Below, piece by piece: positions 17,501-27,084 of a stretch of 64,000 nucleotides of DNA. Made by a program: the position numbers and the translations under genes. Source of the stretch: Photobacterium phosphoreum (GTDB lineage Bacteria > Pseudomonadota > Gammaproteobacteria > Enterobacterales > Vibrionaceae); the NCBI RefSeq assembly GCF_002954725.1, contig NZ_MSCQ01000001.1, positions 1,150,341 to 1,214,340 on the forward strand. The letters are read 5' to 3'. Position 1 is the stretch's first letter. Each line of letters starts with the position of its first letter. The notes under the pieces were generated by a model, which saw only the letters and a program-made list of their open reading frames with translations, was not told the DNA's origin and ran no database searches.

Positions 17501-19388
17501 ACCGATCTCTGGCTTCTGTTAAATCAATACCACCACGACGGCTATGTAACATTGAAAAATCAAGCACCCAGTAAACAATATTATTGGCAGTGATAACTTG
17601 ATATGGCGATTCACCAACGACACGTAACCCTAAGTTTTCCAACATCGGCATCACATCAGAAAGATAGATAGGTTGAGTGCGATGAAAAAGCTTTAATTTA
17701 ACCACACAAGAATCTGCAGCTTCTTCTTGTGGTCGGTAAAAGAGCATGCCAAGTTTATTACTATCACTCAATCGTTCTAATTGCAGTACATCGGCAACAG
17801 CGTAACCTGGTAACATTTGTTCTTTATAAGATCGAGAAAATGCATTGGCATAATTTTTTGCCACTGCGATACCTTTACTTTCACCGAGGTTTGCCACTAA
17901 AGCATGCGTTAACCTGTCTTCCCACAACAAAGCCACTTCCACCAAATTATGTTCAATCGCTTTAGCATCAATATCACTATTATTATTAGCAACTCGTACA
18001 ATATAATGCGTTCGTGCTAACCGACTTTCTGAAAAAAACGTGGTGAACTCAACATCCTCATTAGATCCAAGGTACATTTTCAATATCTGTTGTGTTTTTC
18101 GTCTTAGCTCAGTGTTGTAACGCTCTTTACTGACATAGACCATGCATGAGAAAAATCGACCAAAGGGATCACGTCGAATAAACAACCGTAATAAATCACG
18201 ATCTTGCATTCGTACTACTCCCATACCCACCGCTAACATTTCATTTTCATTGGCTTGAATAAGCTCATCTCGAGGATAGGTTTCTAATATATTATTGAGC
18301 GCTTTCCACGAATGAGATCCTGGTGAATATCCACTAGCCTGTAATATACGACTGACACGATTACGTATTAACGGGATATTACTTACGGTTTGATGGTAAG
18401 CACTTGAAGCATATAAACCAATAAAGCGATGCTCACCAATAATATTGCCCTGAGAATCAAATCGTTTTATGCCGATATAATCAATATAAGCTGGACGATG
18501 AATGCGTGATTTACCATTACTCTTCGTCAGAATAAGCACTTCGGGTTTGTGAGCTTCAATACGTGCCGATTCAGGAAGGCTTGATAATCGAAATGAAGCA
18601 GCGGAGGTCGTTTTAATCAGTAACCCTAAGCCACTCTGCTTAACCGGTGTTAGTTCATAATCACCATCGACCACAGTAAGATCGTAAGTGTGATACCCCA
18701 TAAAGGTAAAATTATGCCTTGTTAGCCAATTAATAAATTCAAGGGCTTCTTGGCAATGCACTGCTGAAATAGGTAAATCGTGATCTTGTAATTCAGCCGC
18801 GATTTGCAGTAATTTTTGTTGCATTGGCTGCCAATCACGTACCACCAGCGTAATATCTTTTAATAAAGTGGTTAACTCTCGTGTTAATTGTGCAATTTCT
18901 GCTTTTGTCGGTAAACGATCAACTTCAATATGAAACAAGGTTTGTTGGTCACCATCATCACTGCAAGCTTTAACAATCTGTCCATTATCATCGCGTTGAA
19001 AACGATACGGGCCATTAAGCATTAAGTGACTCGTTATACCAAGTCGGTCTAATACCATACGAATAGAATCGACTAAAAAGGGCTGATCAGGTGTCACTAT
19101 CTCAACCACTGTATGGGTTGATTTCCAGCCATGAAGGCTAACACTTGGATTGTAGACGCTTACTGAGATCTGAGACGGTTGGTTTGCGACTAAGTGTTGC
19201 CATAAACTCAATACAGCACCATAAAGATCCGACTCGTTACGGTGTAATAAATCATCATCAGCCAATTGCCCCAATAATTGCTGAGCTAATGTCATCACTA
19301 AAGCACGTTGGGCAGGATTTACTTTTTCGGCAATTAAGCCATACACTTTTTCCAGTAAAACGGGGACGATATTGTCGGGTGCAGTCAT
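14565..19388 (-). CDS. NAD-specific glutamate dehydrogenase, large (180 kDa) class
   Basis: A 1607-residue protein, the usual size of the GDH-180 class (Bac_GDH). It deaminates glutamate to 2-oxoglutarate using NAD and serves catabolism of amino acids. Regulatory ACT-like modules occupy the N-terminal half. The catalytic region begins around [25 protein letters not shown] and includes [15 protein letters not shown], the glycine-rich stretch around [17 protein letters not shown], and [17 protein letters not shown]. The ATG at 19388 is preceded by a weak SD. It is monocistronic. Confidence 0.95.
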   Translation of the reverse strand: [1607 protein letters not shown]

Positions 19389-19471
19389 GCATATACTCCA
19401 ACATCTTTATAATTATACTGATAAGTATAGAGTTTGATGCTGGTGACGGGGGGTTTTAGGCGGGAATTAAG

Positions 19472-19690
19472 CTAAATACGTTCAATAGTCTCGAATTTGT
19501 TATCGTTATTCACCAATACACGAAATTTCCCCATGATACCTGCATGGGTTAAAAAACCACGTAATCTCACCGCAGGAAGTTGAAGCTTCAATCCAGTATC
19601 GGTTAATACCACGACACTACTTGCAGTACCAGAATAGTGCTGTAGGAAGGTATTGTAGCTAATATTAACGTTAAACGTAAAACTGCGCAT
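19472..19690 (-). CDS. DUF2835 family protein
   Basis: A 72-residue protein with the DUF2835 pattern: F.F.VNISYNTFLQHYSG, then LQLPAVRLRGFLTHAGIMGKF. GAGG lies upstream of the start. It is a small conserved gammaproteobacterial protein of unknown function, often near pepN or NAD-GDH genes as here. The pattern suggests a single compact beta-rich domain. Confidence 0.8.
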   Translation of the reverse strand: MRSFTFNVNISYNTFLQHYSGTASSVVVLTDTGLKLQLPAVRLRGFLTHAGIMGKFRVLVNNDNKFETIERI

Positions 19691-19754
19691 CGCTAGTTAA
19701 CCTCTATCGAACGGTTTGAGATGACCATTAAAAATATTTAAAACAATAACATAA

Positions 19755-19790
19755 AATAAAAGCCAGTCACTATTATTAGTCACTGGCTTT
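19755..19790 (-). terminator. pepN terminator
   Basis: Inverted repeat AAAGCCAGT / ACTGGCTTT with a 14-base interior. On the minus strand it is followed by TTTTATTTTAT. Confidence 0.7.
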
Positions 19791-19839
19791 ACTTAATCAC
19801 GTTTTAAATCATTAACGCATTAACTTTAAATAAGCGCTT

Positions 19840-22464
19840 TTAAACAAGTGCTTTTTGTACTTTTTCAAACAAGTCTTTAGCCAAATTATCCATTGCGGCT
19901 AACTTTTCAAGTTGTTGACGCATCAATTGCTGACGACTCGCATCGTATTGGCGAAGTTTAAGTAACGGCTCAATTAAACGCGCTGCAACTTGTGGATTAC
20001 TGGTGTTTAAAATCTCTAAAATCTCAGTTAAGAACGCATAACCTGAACCGTCTTTTGCATGAAAATGTACGGGATTATTCGCACTAAACCCTGCGACTAA
20101 ACTACGAGTACGGTTAGGGTTTTTCAGACTAAATGTTGGATGATTCATGGTATTACGCACATTTTCTAATGCATCTGCCGCAGGGTTTGTACCTTGCAAC
20201 ATAAACCATTTATCCATCACTAAGCCATCATGGCTCCACTTGTCGCTGAAATCAGCCATTTGCGCAGCACGACAATCAAGTTGCGCATTATTAGCCGCTG
20301 ACATTGCAGCCATCGTATCCGTCATGTTGTCAGCCGCTTTATATTGCGCAGCAACAAGTGCCTCACCTTGGGTAGTATATGCTAGGTATGACAAACATTT
20401 ATTACGCAGTGCACGTTGTGCCATTGCCGCATGATCTAAGCTATAGCTACCTTGCGTTAAGCTATGATAAATCGCACTCAACTCATCTTCCATTTCAGCA
20501 GCAAGTAGTCGTGTAAATGCCCCCACAACCTGGTTGATCGCATCAACATCAACGGTTGTGTACCAACCCGCAATTTCATTCTCACTTGGCAGGGTTAGCA
20601 TTTCAGCAATAAAGGCTGGATCAAGGTTTTCATCCAGTAATGCACCACGGAACGCATCAATCACCGCATCGGGTAACGTTACACTGTGACCTTGTTGTAC
20701 TTGCTCAACATTTTGGCGAATATATTTAGCCAATAGCATCTGACCCGCATCCCAACGAGCGAATTCATTTGATGCATTTACCATTAGAAATATAAGTTCA
20801 TCGTCGGTGTAGTTATATTCTAAAATCACTGGCGCTGAAAATTCACGTAGCATTGAGATAACAGGCTGCTCTGCAACATTATCAAATACAAATGTTTGCT
20901 CGGCTTCTTTTACATCAAGTACGTTATGTACTGTTTCGCCATTGATTTGTAAGCCAATGACTTCGCCTTTACTATCGTATAATTCAATATCAAACGGAAT
21001 ATGCAGTGGCTGCTTTTCAACTTGCTCGGCTGTTGGTGGGGTTTGCTGCTTAATAGTGACAGCGTAACTCTTAGCGTCAACATCATAAGCCGTTGAGACA
21101 CTAACAACAGGTGTACCCGCTTGGCTGTACCAGCGACGGAAACGACTTAAATCAATCCCTGATGCATCTTCCATTGCTTGTGCAAAATCATCACAGGTTG
21201 CAGCTGTACCATCATGACGCTCAAAGTATAGCTTCATGCCCGCTTGGAAATTTGCTTCACCCAATAAGGTATGCAGCATACGGATCACTTCACTGCCCTT
21301 TTCATACACAGTTAGCGTATAGAAATTATTCATCTGAATCACTTTTTCAGGACGAATTGGGTGTGACATTGGGCCGCGATCTTCAGCAAATTGTGGACCA
21401 CGAACAATACGGACATTCGCAATACGGTTAACAGGTCGAGAGCCTAAATCTGAAGAGAACTCTTGATCACGGAAAACCGTTAAGCCTTCTTTTAAGCTTA
21501 ATTGGAACCAATCACGACAAGTAACACGGTTGCCTGTCCAGTTGTGGAAATACTCATGACCAATAACCGCTTCAATACCTTGATAATCAGTGTCAGTAGC
21601 AGTATTTGGATTCGCCAATACAAATTTAGAGTTAAAGACATTCAGGCCTTTATTCTCCATCGCACCCATATTGAAAAAATCAACCGCCACAATCATGTAG
21701 ATATCAAGATCGTATTCAAGACCGAAACGCTCTTCATCCCACTTCATTGAGTTTTTAAGGGACGCCATCGCATAATCAGCACGATCAAGATTGCCTTTAT
21801 CGACAAAAATTTCTAACGCAACATCACGACCACTCATGGTAGTGAACGTGTCACGTAATACATCAAAATCACCCGCAACAAGTGCAAATAAGTAAGATGG
21901 TTTTGGGAATGGGTCTTGCCACTGAACCCAATGGCGACCATTATCAAGTTCACCTTCTGCAATGCGATTACCATTACTTAGCATGTAAGGAAACGCTGCT
22001 TTATCTGCAATAACTTTAGTGGTGAAACGCGCTAAAACATCAGGACGATCTAAATAAAACGTAATACGACGGAAACCTTCAGCTTCACACTGAGTACAGA
22101 AGCCACCACCTGATTTATATAGACCTTCAAGTAAGGTATTGGCTTCTGGATTAATTTCAGTCGTAATAGCCAATTCAAAATCAGCAGGAAGATTTGTTAA
22201 CGTCAAATGGCCTGACTGCTGGTGGTAATCTGCCCACGCTTGACCATTCACACTCACACTAATCAATGTCAAATCATCACCGTCTAAGACCAGTTCAGCA
22301 TTCGCTTGCTCACTAAGACGTACAACATGGCTGATTGCAACAACCGTTGTTTTGGTATCATGAAGGTCAAATGTCAAATCAGTATCAGTAATGGTGTAAT
22401 CAGGTGCGCGATAGTCTGAACGATATTTTGCCGCAGGTTGAGTCACAGTAGAATGTTCTGTCAT
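19840..22464 (-). CDS. pepN: aminopeptidase N (M1 family)
   Basis: An 874-residue protein from ATG 22464 (AAAGGA upstream); 14 more in-frame residues upstream lack an RBS. It is a broad-specificity cytosolic zinc aminopeptidase. The substrate motif GAMENKGLNVF and the zinc site HEYFHNWTGNRV, with the third ligand Glu in LKEGLTVFRDQEF, are intact, and the catalytic Tyr follows in TLTVYEKGSEV. The length is that of E. coli PepN. It is monocistronic and divergent from pncB; the E. coli pepN and pncB genes are also divergent neighbours. Confidence 0.97.
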   Translation of the reverse strand: MTEHSTVTQPAAKYRSDYRAPDYTITDTDLTFDLHDTKTTVVAISHVVRLSEQANAELVLDGDDLTLISVSVNGQAWADYHQQSGHLTLTNLPADFELAITTEINPEANTLLEGLYKSGGGFCTQCEAEGFRRITFYLDRPDVLARFTTKVIADKAAFPYMLSNGNRIAEGELDNGRHWVQWQDPFPKPSYLFALVAGDFDVLRDTFTTMSGRDVALEIFVDKGNLDRADYAMASLKNSMKWDEERFGLEYDLDIYMIVAVDFFNMGAMENKGLNVFNSKFVLANPNTATDTDYQGIEAVIGHEYFHNWTGNRVTCRDWFQLSLKEGLTVFRDQEFSSDLGSRPVNRIANVRIVRGPQFAEDRGPMSHPIRPEKVIQMNNFYTLTVYEKGSEVIRMLHTLLGEANFQAGMKLYFERHDGTAATCDDFAQAMEDASGIDLSRFRRWYSQAGTPVVSVSTAYDVDAKSYAVTIKQQTPPTAEQVEKQPLHIPFDIELYDSKGEVIGLQINGETVHNVLDVKEAEQTFVFDNVAEQPVISMLREFSAPVILEYNYTDDELIFLMVNASNEFARWDAGQMLLAKYIRQNVEQVQQGHSVTLPDAVIDAFRGALLDENLDPAFIAEMLTLPSENEIAGWYTTVDVDAINQVVGAFTRLLAAEMEDELSAIYHSLTQGSYSLDHAAMAQRALRNKCLSYLAYTTQGEALVAAQYKAADNMTDTMAAMSAANNAQLDCRAAQMADFSDKWSHDGLVMDKWFMLQGTNPAADALENVRNTMNHPTFSLKNPNRTRSLVAGFSANNPVHFHAKDGSGYAFLTEILEILNTSNPQVAARLIEPLLKLRQYDASRQQLMRQQLEKLAAMDNLAKDLFEKVQKALV
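21056..21068. promoter_or_regulatory. matS-like site (12/13)
   Basis: GTGACAGCGTAAC differs from the matS consensus at one position (A for C in the right half). It lies inside pepN. A weaker 11/13 site, GTTACACTGTGAC, is at 20678-20690 in the same gene. Confidence 0.45.
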
Positions 22465-22844
22465 TATTTTTATATCCTTTATGATTCGCTCAAATGCTGC
22501 ATGCACGAGCTACCGATTAATGTTGACTGTTATGTAATAATATTGTGTCACCAATAACACTTTTCAAGCATAAATTAATAGACACTCTTTATTATCACTA
22601 ACGTAATCGTTTACGTATTTTAATAGCAATACACGTCAAGATGATTAATGCAACAGTCACAATGAGTAAACTTGATATTCCTTGACCTTGTTCACCTCTT
22701 AGGTCACAATCTCACACCAGTTAAATAGTTTAGTTATTTATTTACTAAACCTTATAAACCATGTCCAAGACATTGAATTTAAAGATCCTATAATTATAAA
22801 AATAAATTCTTTAGATTTATTAATTTGAGTATCTACTACCAGAT
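22465..22844. other. divergent pepN/pncB regulatory region
   Basis: 380 bases without a gene. It holds the pepN SD, an inverted repeat ACGTAATCGTTTACGT (22601-22616), and the interrupted repeat GTTTAGT-N9-ACTAAAC (22728-22750) about 95 bases before pncB. I cannot name a regulator; the second repeat does not have the spacing of the enteric NadR box. Confidence 0.5.
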
Positions 22845-24044
22845 ATGAATAATAACAGACACAATAATGGGGTTATAGACTCCCTGCTTGATACTGATGC
22901 TTATAAACTTCATATGCAACAAGCAGTATTTCATCAATACCCAGGCGTTGAAGCCGTGGCAGAATTTCATTGCCGCAGCGAAGAAGACCTACGTCCTTAT
23001 GCTGCTGAAATTAAAGCACAAATTGATCACATTGCGACCTTATCTTTCACCTCAGGTGAACTCGATTTTTTATCGACTCTAACTTTTTTCCATGCCGATT
23101 ACCTTGCGTTTTTAAAAGATTTTAAGCTTAATGCGGATGATGTTGACGTCGATATCTCAGGTGATCAATTAGCAATCACTATTCGTGGTACATGGCTTGA
23201 TATCATTTTATGGGAGGTACCATTACTTGCCATTATCTGTGAAGTTCGTTGTAAACATCTTTATCCGCAAGCAACAACAGCGATAGCAATTGAGCAGTTA
23301 AAAACAAAAATTGAACGCTTCTATCATGATGCAAAAAATTGTGATTTAAGCCAGTTTTCGTTAGTCGATTTTGGTACTCGTCGCCGTTTTTCAAAAGATG
23401 TTCACCACCATGTTGTTGATTACTTAAAAGACAACATGCCTGAATTTAAAGGCACGTCAAACTATTACCTTGCTTATACGCGCGGTTTAACACCTGTTGG
23501 TACTCAAGCACATGAATGGTTCCAAGCACATCAACAGCTTTCTGGCGAGTTAGCCGACTCTCAACAACTGGCACTTAATCGCTGGTTGCAAGAGTATCCT
23601 CACGATTTAGGTATTGCATTAACAGACTGTATCAATATGGATGCATTCTTGCGCGACTTCGATCAACGCCTTTCTGAGCGTTTTATTGGCTTACGCCATG
23701 ATAGTGGTGATCCTATTTCTTGGGGTGAAAAAGCCATTGCGCACTATAAATCTTTAGGTATTGATCCAAAAACGAAATCTTTAGTATTTTCAGATAGCCT
23801 AACACTTGATAAAGCATTGGTGATTTATAAACACTTTAATGATCATATCAATGTAAGTTTTGGTATTGGTACACAACTAACCTGTGATTTGCCTGATGTT
23901 AAAACACTAAATGTTGTTTTAAAACTCACTGAATGTGAAGGTCGACCTGTTGCTAAAATTTCAGACGAGCCAGGAAAAAGTATTTGTCGGGATGAAAACT
24001 ATCTTGATCAACTACGGACTGCTTTTCAACTCGTTAACGAATAG
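22845..24044 (+). CDS. pncB: nicotinate phosphoribosyltransferase
   Basis: A 399-residue protein. It converts nicotinate, PRPP and ATP to nicotinate mononucleotide in the NAD salvage (Preiss-Handler) pathway. Characteristic blocks: [16 protein letters not shown] near the N-terminus, [19 protein letters not shown] (the region of the phosphorylated His), [29 protein letters not shown] and [11 protein letters not shown]. No clear SD is visible before ATG 22845. Confidence 0.97.
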   Translation: MNNNRHNNGVIDSLLDTDAYKLHMQQAVFHQYPGVEAVAEFHCRSEEDLRPYAAEIKAQIDHIATLSFTSGELDFLSTLTFFHADYLAFLKDFKLNADDVDVDISGDQLAITIRGTWLDIILWEVPLLAIICEVRCKHLYPQATTAIAIEQLKTKIERFYHDAKNCDLSQFSLVDFGTRRRFSKDVHHHVVDYLKDNMPEFKGTSNYYLAYTRGLTPVGTQAHEWFQAHQQLSGELADSQQLALNRWLQEYPHDLGIALTDCINMDAFLRDFDQRLSERFIGLRHDSGDPISWGEKAIAHYKSLGIDPKTKSLVFSDSLTLDKALVIYKHFNDHINVSFGIGTQLTCDLPDVKTLNVVLKLTECEGRPVAKISDEPGKSICRDENYLDQLRTAFQLVNE

Positions 24045-24068
24045 TTCTCAACGATATCTATAAACAAA

Positions 24069-24098
24069 AAAAAGCGAACAGCTGTTGTTCGCTTTTTT
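24069..24098 (+). terminator. pncB terminator
   Basis: Stem AAGCGAACA / TGTTCGCTT with a 5-base loop, flanked by A and T runs so it could work in both directions; 25 bases after the pncB stop. Confidence 0.9.
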
Positions 24099-24160
24099 AC
24101 TTCTCTACACCATCATCAACACTGATCATCATATATCGTAGCTATTACTCTCTGCTGACA

Positions 24161-24826
24161 TTATTCTCTGTTTAATATTGCTTCCATACCAAAATGTTTA
24201 TTACTCAGCGTTAATGTATTCTGTCCATTCAAAACAAAATGACTGTCATGTTGACCTTCTTCATATAACAAGACAATTTGATCATCTTCTAAATAATACA
24301 CACCACGGTGCTCTTTCGTTTTACCCGCTTGGTTAGAGATCTCAGCTGAAAATAAAAAGTCCGGACGCAAAGATAATGCAAACTCAGCTATATTATCAGC
24401 AACATCTTGTCCTGAAATCGTTTTAGTGCGCCAATTACCTGCTAAATTTTCAGGGGCCAGTTTAGTAAAATGTGCGCCATCAAGAACAAAACGATTATAG
24501 TTGAGTAAGTAGGTATGCATTTGATCATCTTCATTCGAGGAAATAAACGTAATATTGGTATCATCAATATCATAATCGCCTGTCCATTGTTCCACTTTGC
24601 CATCTGTCCGTAATAACCGCATTGCAAATTGATAATCTGATTTGAACATCACATGCATTGCTCGATATTTTTCCCCTTCACTTTCTATCCCGTCTTGTTG
24701 ATTACTAAACCAATACCAATTACCTAATAAGAAGGGATAATCAAACTCAGTAATATCATCCGCAACAGAGTTAACACTAAATAAGCTTAAGATAAATAAC
24801 CAAAAAAAATAAAATGTCTTCATCAT
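24161..24826 (-). CDS. exported protein of unknown function
   Basis: A 221-residue protein with a signal peptide (MMKTFYFFWLFILSLFSVNSVAD). The mature part has two similar halves, each with a Gly-Asn-Trp motif: LLGNWYWFSNQQDG at the start and LAGNWRTKTISGQD near the middle. Each half continues with FKSDYQFAM or LRPDFLFSA and then GDYDIDD or GVYYLEDD, so it looks like an internal duplication of a lipocalin-like beta domain. AAGGGG lies upstream of the start. I do not recognise the family. Confidence 0.75.
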   Translation of the reverse strand: MMKTFYFFWLFILSLFSVNSVADDITEFDYPFLLGNWYWFSNQQDGIESEGEKYRAMHVMFKSDYQFAMRLLRTDGKVEQWTGDYDIDDTNITFISSNEDDQMHTYLLNYNRFVLDGAHFTKLAPENLAGNWRTKTISGQDVADNIAEFALSLRPDFLFSAEISNQAGKTKEHRGVYYLEDDQIVLLYEEGQHDSHFVLNGQNTLTLSNKHFGMEAILNRE

Positions 24827-24992
24827 ATGCAGTTTCCCCTTACTGAACGCTTTCGCTTTTGTATTCCCTCTCTTAAATTGCAGAGGTCTATACTTAAAAC
24901 TAGTCGGGAAACCTAATTTTCGATGAAAAATATGCGCTATATCACACTTTGTAGTTTAATCTATCTCAATAATAAGACACAAAAAACAACCA

Positions 24993-25020
24993 TAAAAAAA
25001 AGCGCTCCTAAGAGCGCTTT
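24993..25020 (-). terminator. prc terminator
   Basis: Stem AAAGCGCTC / GAGCGCTTT with a CTAA loop and an eight-base T run on the minus strand, 40 bases past the prc stop. Confidence 0.9.
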
Positions 25021-25063
25021 AATAATAGAGACATCAACAAAATAATGTCATTCCGTATCATAC

Positions 25064-27067
25064 TTACGATTGTTTTTGATTACTAAAATCAGCTGTTATT
25101 GCAACGGCTTCATCAAGATAAACATCAGGTGCTTCATAATCTTTTGGTACCGCATCCAAATCAGCGAACGGTTTTTCACCTAACACTTTTTGGCGTTTAT
25201 TTAAGCGGGCTAAACGATCAGCATCTTCTTTATCTTGCTCAGCTATGCGTGACTTTTTATTCAATGAAATAGTATTGATATCTTTTTCCTTTTTATAGGT
25301 AATAATATCTTCATTGATAAAACCAAATTCCATATTATTTTTAATACGGGTTTGGTGTTCAGCTGTCAGTATCGGTACAAGCGTACTGTAATCATGTAAC
25401 TTTTTATAACCTGCAGGCTTAATACTATCCCAAGGTAATGCATTATCTTCAACACTCTCTCCTGTTTCAGCAGGATCGATCGCTGAAGGGAAAGTGATAT
25501 CAGGCACAACACCAAGATTTTGAGTACTTCCACCGTTAATACGGTAGAATTTTTGGATAGTATATTGAACATGACCTAATGGTTTATCAAACAAATCATA
25601 GAGATGATTTAATGATCGGTGTTGTTGCACCGTACCTTTACCAAAAGATTGCTCACCTAAAACAATGGCACGTCCGTAATCTTGCATCGCTGCTGCAAAA
25701 ATCTCTGAAGCAGATGCGCTATAGCGGTTAACTAATACCGTTAATGGACCATCAAAAGAAATTTGATCATCTGAATCACCATTAACTTTAATTCGGCCAT
25801 AACTGTCTCGCACTTGCACAACCGGTCCACTCGAAATGAATAAACCTGTTAATGCAGTTGCTTCAGTTAAAGCACCACCACCATTATTACGTAAGTCGAT
25901 CACAACACCATCAACATTCTGATCATTTAATTTAACCAGTTCTTTTTTGGTATCTTGTGATAAGCCCACATAAAAGCTAGGAATTTCAAGCACACCAATC
26001 TTTTTACCATCGACAGTTTTCACTTCCGACTTCGCTGCACGATCTTCAAGACGTATCTTGTCGCGTACAATAGTTACGGTGTAACCCTTTGCATTATTGC
26101 CTTCAGGTAATATCTCCAGAATAACCTTACTGCCTTTCGGCCCTTTGATTAACTGTACGACATCATCAAGACGCCAACCAATAACATCAACAACTTTCTT
26201 GCCTTCTTGACCAACGCCAATAATGCGATCACCTGCTGCGATTTTCTTCGAACTTGCTGCTGGTCCACCAGCTACTAAAGAACGAATCTTGGTATAATCA
26301 TCTTCAACCTGTAATACTGCACCAATTCCTTCTAATGATAGATTCATCTCAGCTTGGAACTGTTCAGCATTGCGTGGCGATAAATAACTTGTATGTGGAT
26401 CGACCTCACGTGAAAAAGCATTCATGTATAACTGAAATACATCTTCACTGTGTGTTTGTGTTAGACGCTTAATCGCATTGTTATAGCGTTTAGTTAACGT
26501 TTTTTGAATCTCTGGCCATTTTTTACCTGCAAGTTCAAGATTTAACGCATCGTATTTAACACGCTGTCGCCAAATCTCATTCAATTCAGTGCTGTTTTTC
26601 GGCCATTCAAGTTCTGAACGATCAATAACAAAATCATCTTTATCATCGAATTTTATTTCAGTATCAAGTTGAGCAAGCGCAAATTGATACCGTTCAAAAC
26701 GACGTTGAAGGACTTTATTAAAAATATCAAACGCAGCAGATGTATTCCCTGATTTCAGTTGATCATCTAACTGGTTTTTCCATTTACTAAACTGTTCAAC
26801 ATCTGTTGCGTCAAGAAAGCTTTTATTATAATCAAGCATTTCAATATAACGATTGAATACTTGTCCAGAGAACTTATCATCAAGTGAAAAATGCTTATAG
26901 TGAGAACGCGTATAACGCGAAGCCACTCTAGTACTCGCGGTTGCATGCTGTTTTTCAGGAGCAAGATGCGGCACATCACTTAATGAATATTTAGCCTCAG
27001 CGGCTTGAACCGAAGCTGCTAGCATCATGCCAGCAGCTATCAGTGAGAAACGGAATCGACAATTCAT
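25064..27067 (-). CDS. prc: carboxy-terminal (tail-specific) processing protease Prc
   Basis: A 667-residue periplasmic S41 protease with a signal peptide (MNCRFRFSLIAAGMMLAASVQA). Domain order: N-terminal helical domain, PDZ domain around LSLEGIGAVLQVEDD to IKGPKGSKVILEI, the S41 catalytic core (VVIDLRNNGGG; Ser in RYSASASEIFAA; Lys in GEQSFGKGTVQQ), and the C-terminal DUF3340 helical region. It processes the C-terminus of FtsI and, with NlpI, controls murein endopeptidases. It lies 17 bases after proQ, as in E. coli. Confidence 0.96.
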   Translation of the reverse strand: MNCRFRFSLIAAGMMLAASVQAAEAKYSLSDVPHLAPEKQHATASTRVASRYTRSHYKHFSLDDKFSGQVFNRYIEMLDYNKSFLDATDVEQFSKWKNQLDDQLKSGNTSAAFDIFNKVLQRRFERYQFALAQLDTEIKFDDKDDFVIDRSELEWPKNSTELNEIWRQRVKYDALNLELAGKKWPEIQKTLTKRYNNAIKRLTQTHSEDVFQLYMNAFSREVDPHTSYLSPRNAEQFQAEMNLSLEGIGAVLQVEDDYTKIRSLVAGGPAASSKKIAAGDRIIGVGQEGKKVVDVIGWRLDDVVQLIKGPKGSKVILEILPEGNNAKGYTVTIVRDKIRLEDRAAKSEVKTVDGKKIGVLEIPSFYVGLSQDTKKELVKLNDQNVDGVVIDLRNNGGGALTEATALTGLFISSGPVVQVRDSYGRIKVNGDSDDQISFDGPLTVLVNRYSASASEIFAAAMQDYGRAIVLGEQSFGKGTVQQHRSLNHLYDLFDKPLGHVQYTIQKFYRINGGSTQNLGVVPDITFPSAIDPAETGESVEDNALPWDSIKPAGYKKLHDYSTLVPILTAEHQTRIKNNMEFGFINEDIITYKKEKDINTISLNKKSRIAEQDKEDADRLARLNKRQKVLGEKPFADLDAVPKDYEAPDVYLDEAVAITADFSNQKQS

Positions 27068-27084
27068 GCGTCGAGCATTCTCCT

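Noticed and set aside
21842..21854. GTGAACGTGTCAC as a matS site in pepN
   Set aside because: Two mismatches in the core half-site (AC for C-R); not counted.
22728..22750. Enteric NadR box upstream of pncB
   Set aside because: The half-sites are spaced differently from the TGTTTA-N6-TAAACA pattern, so only an unnamed palindrome is reported.
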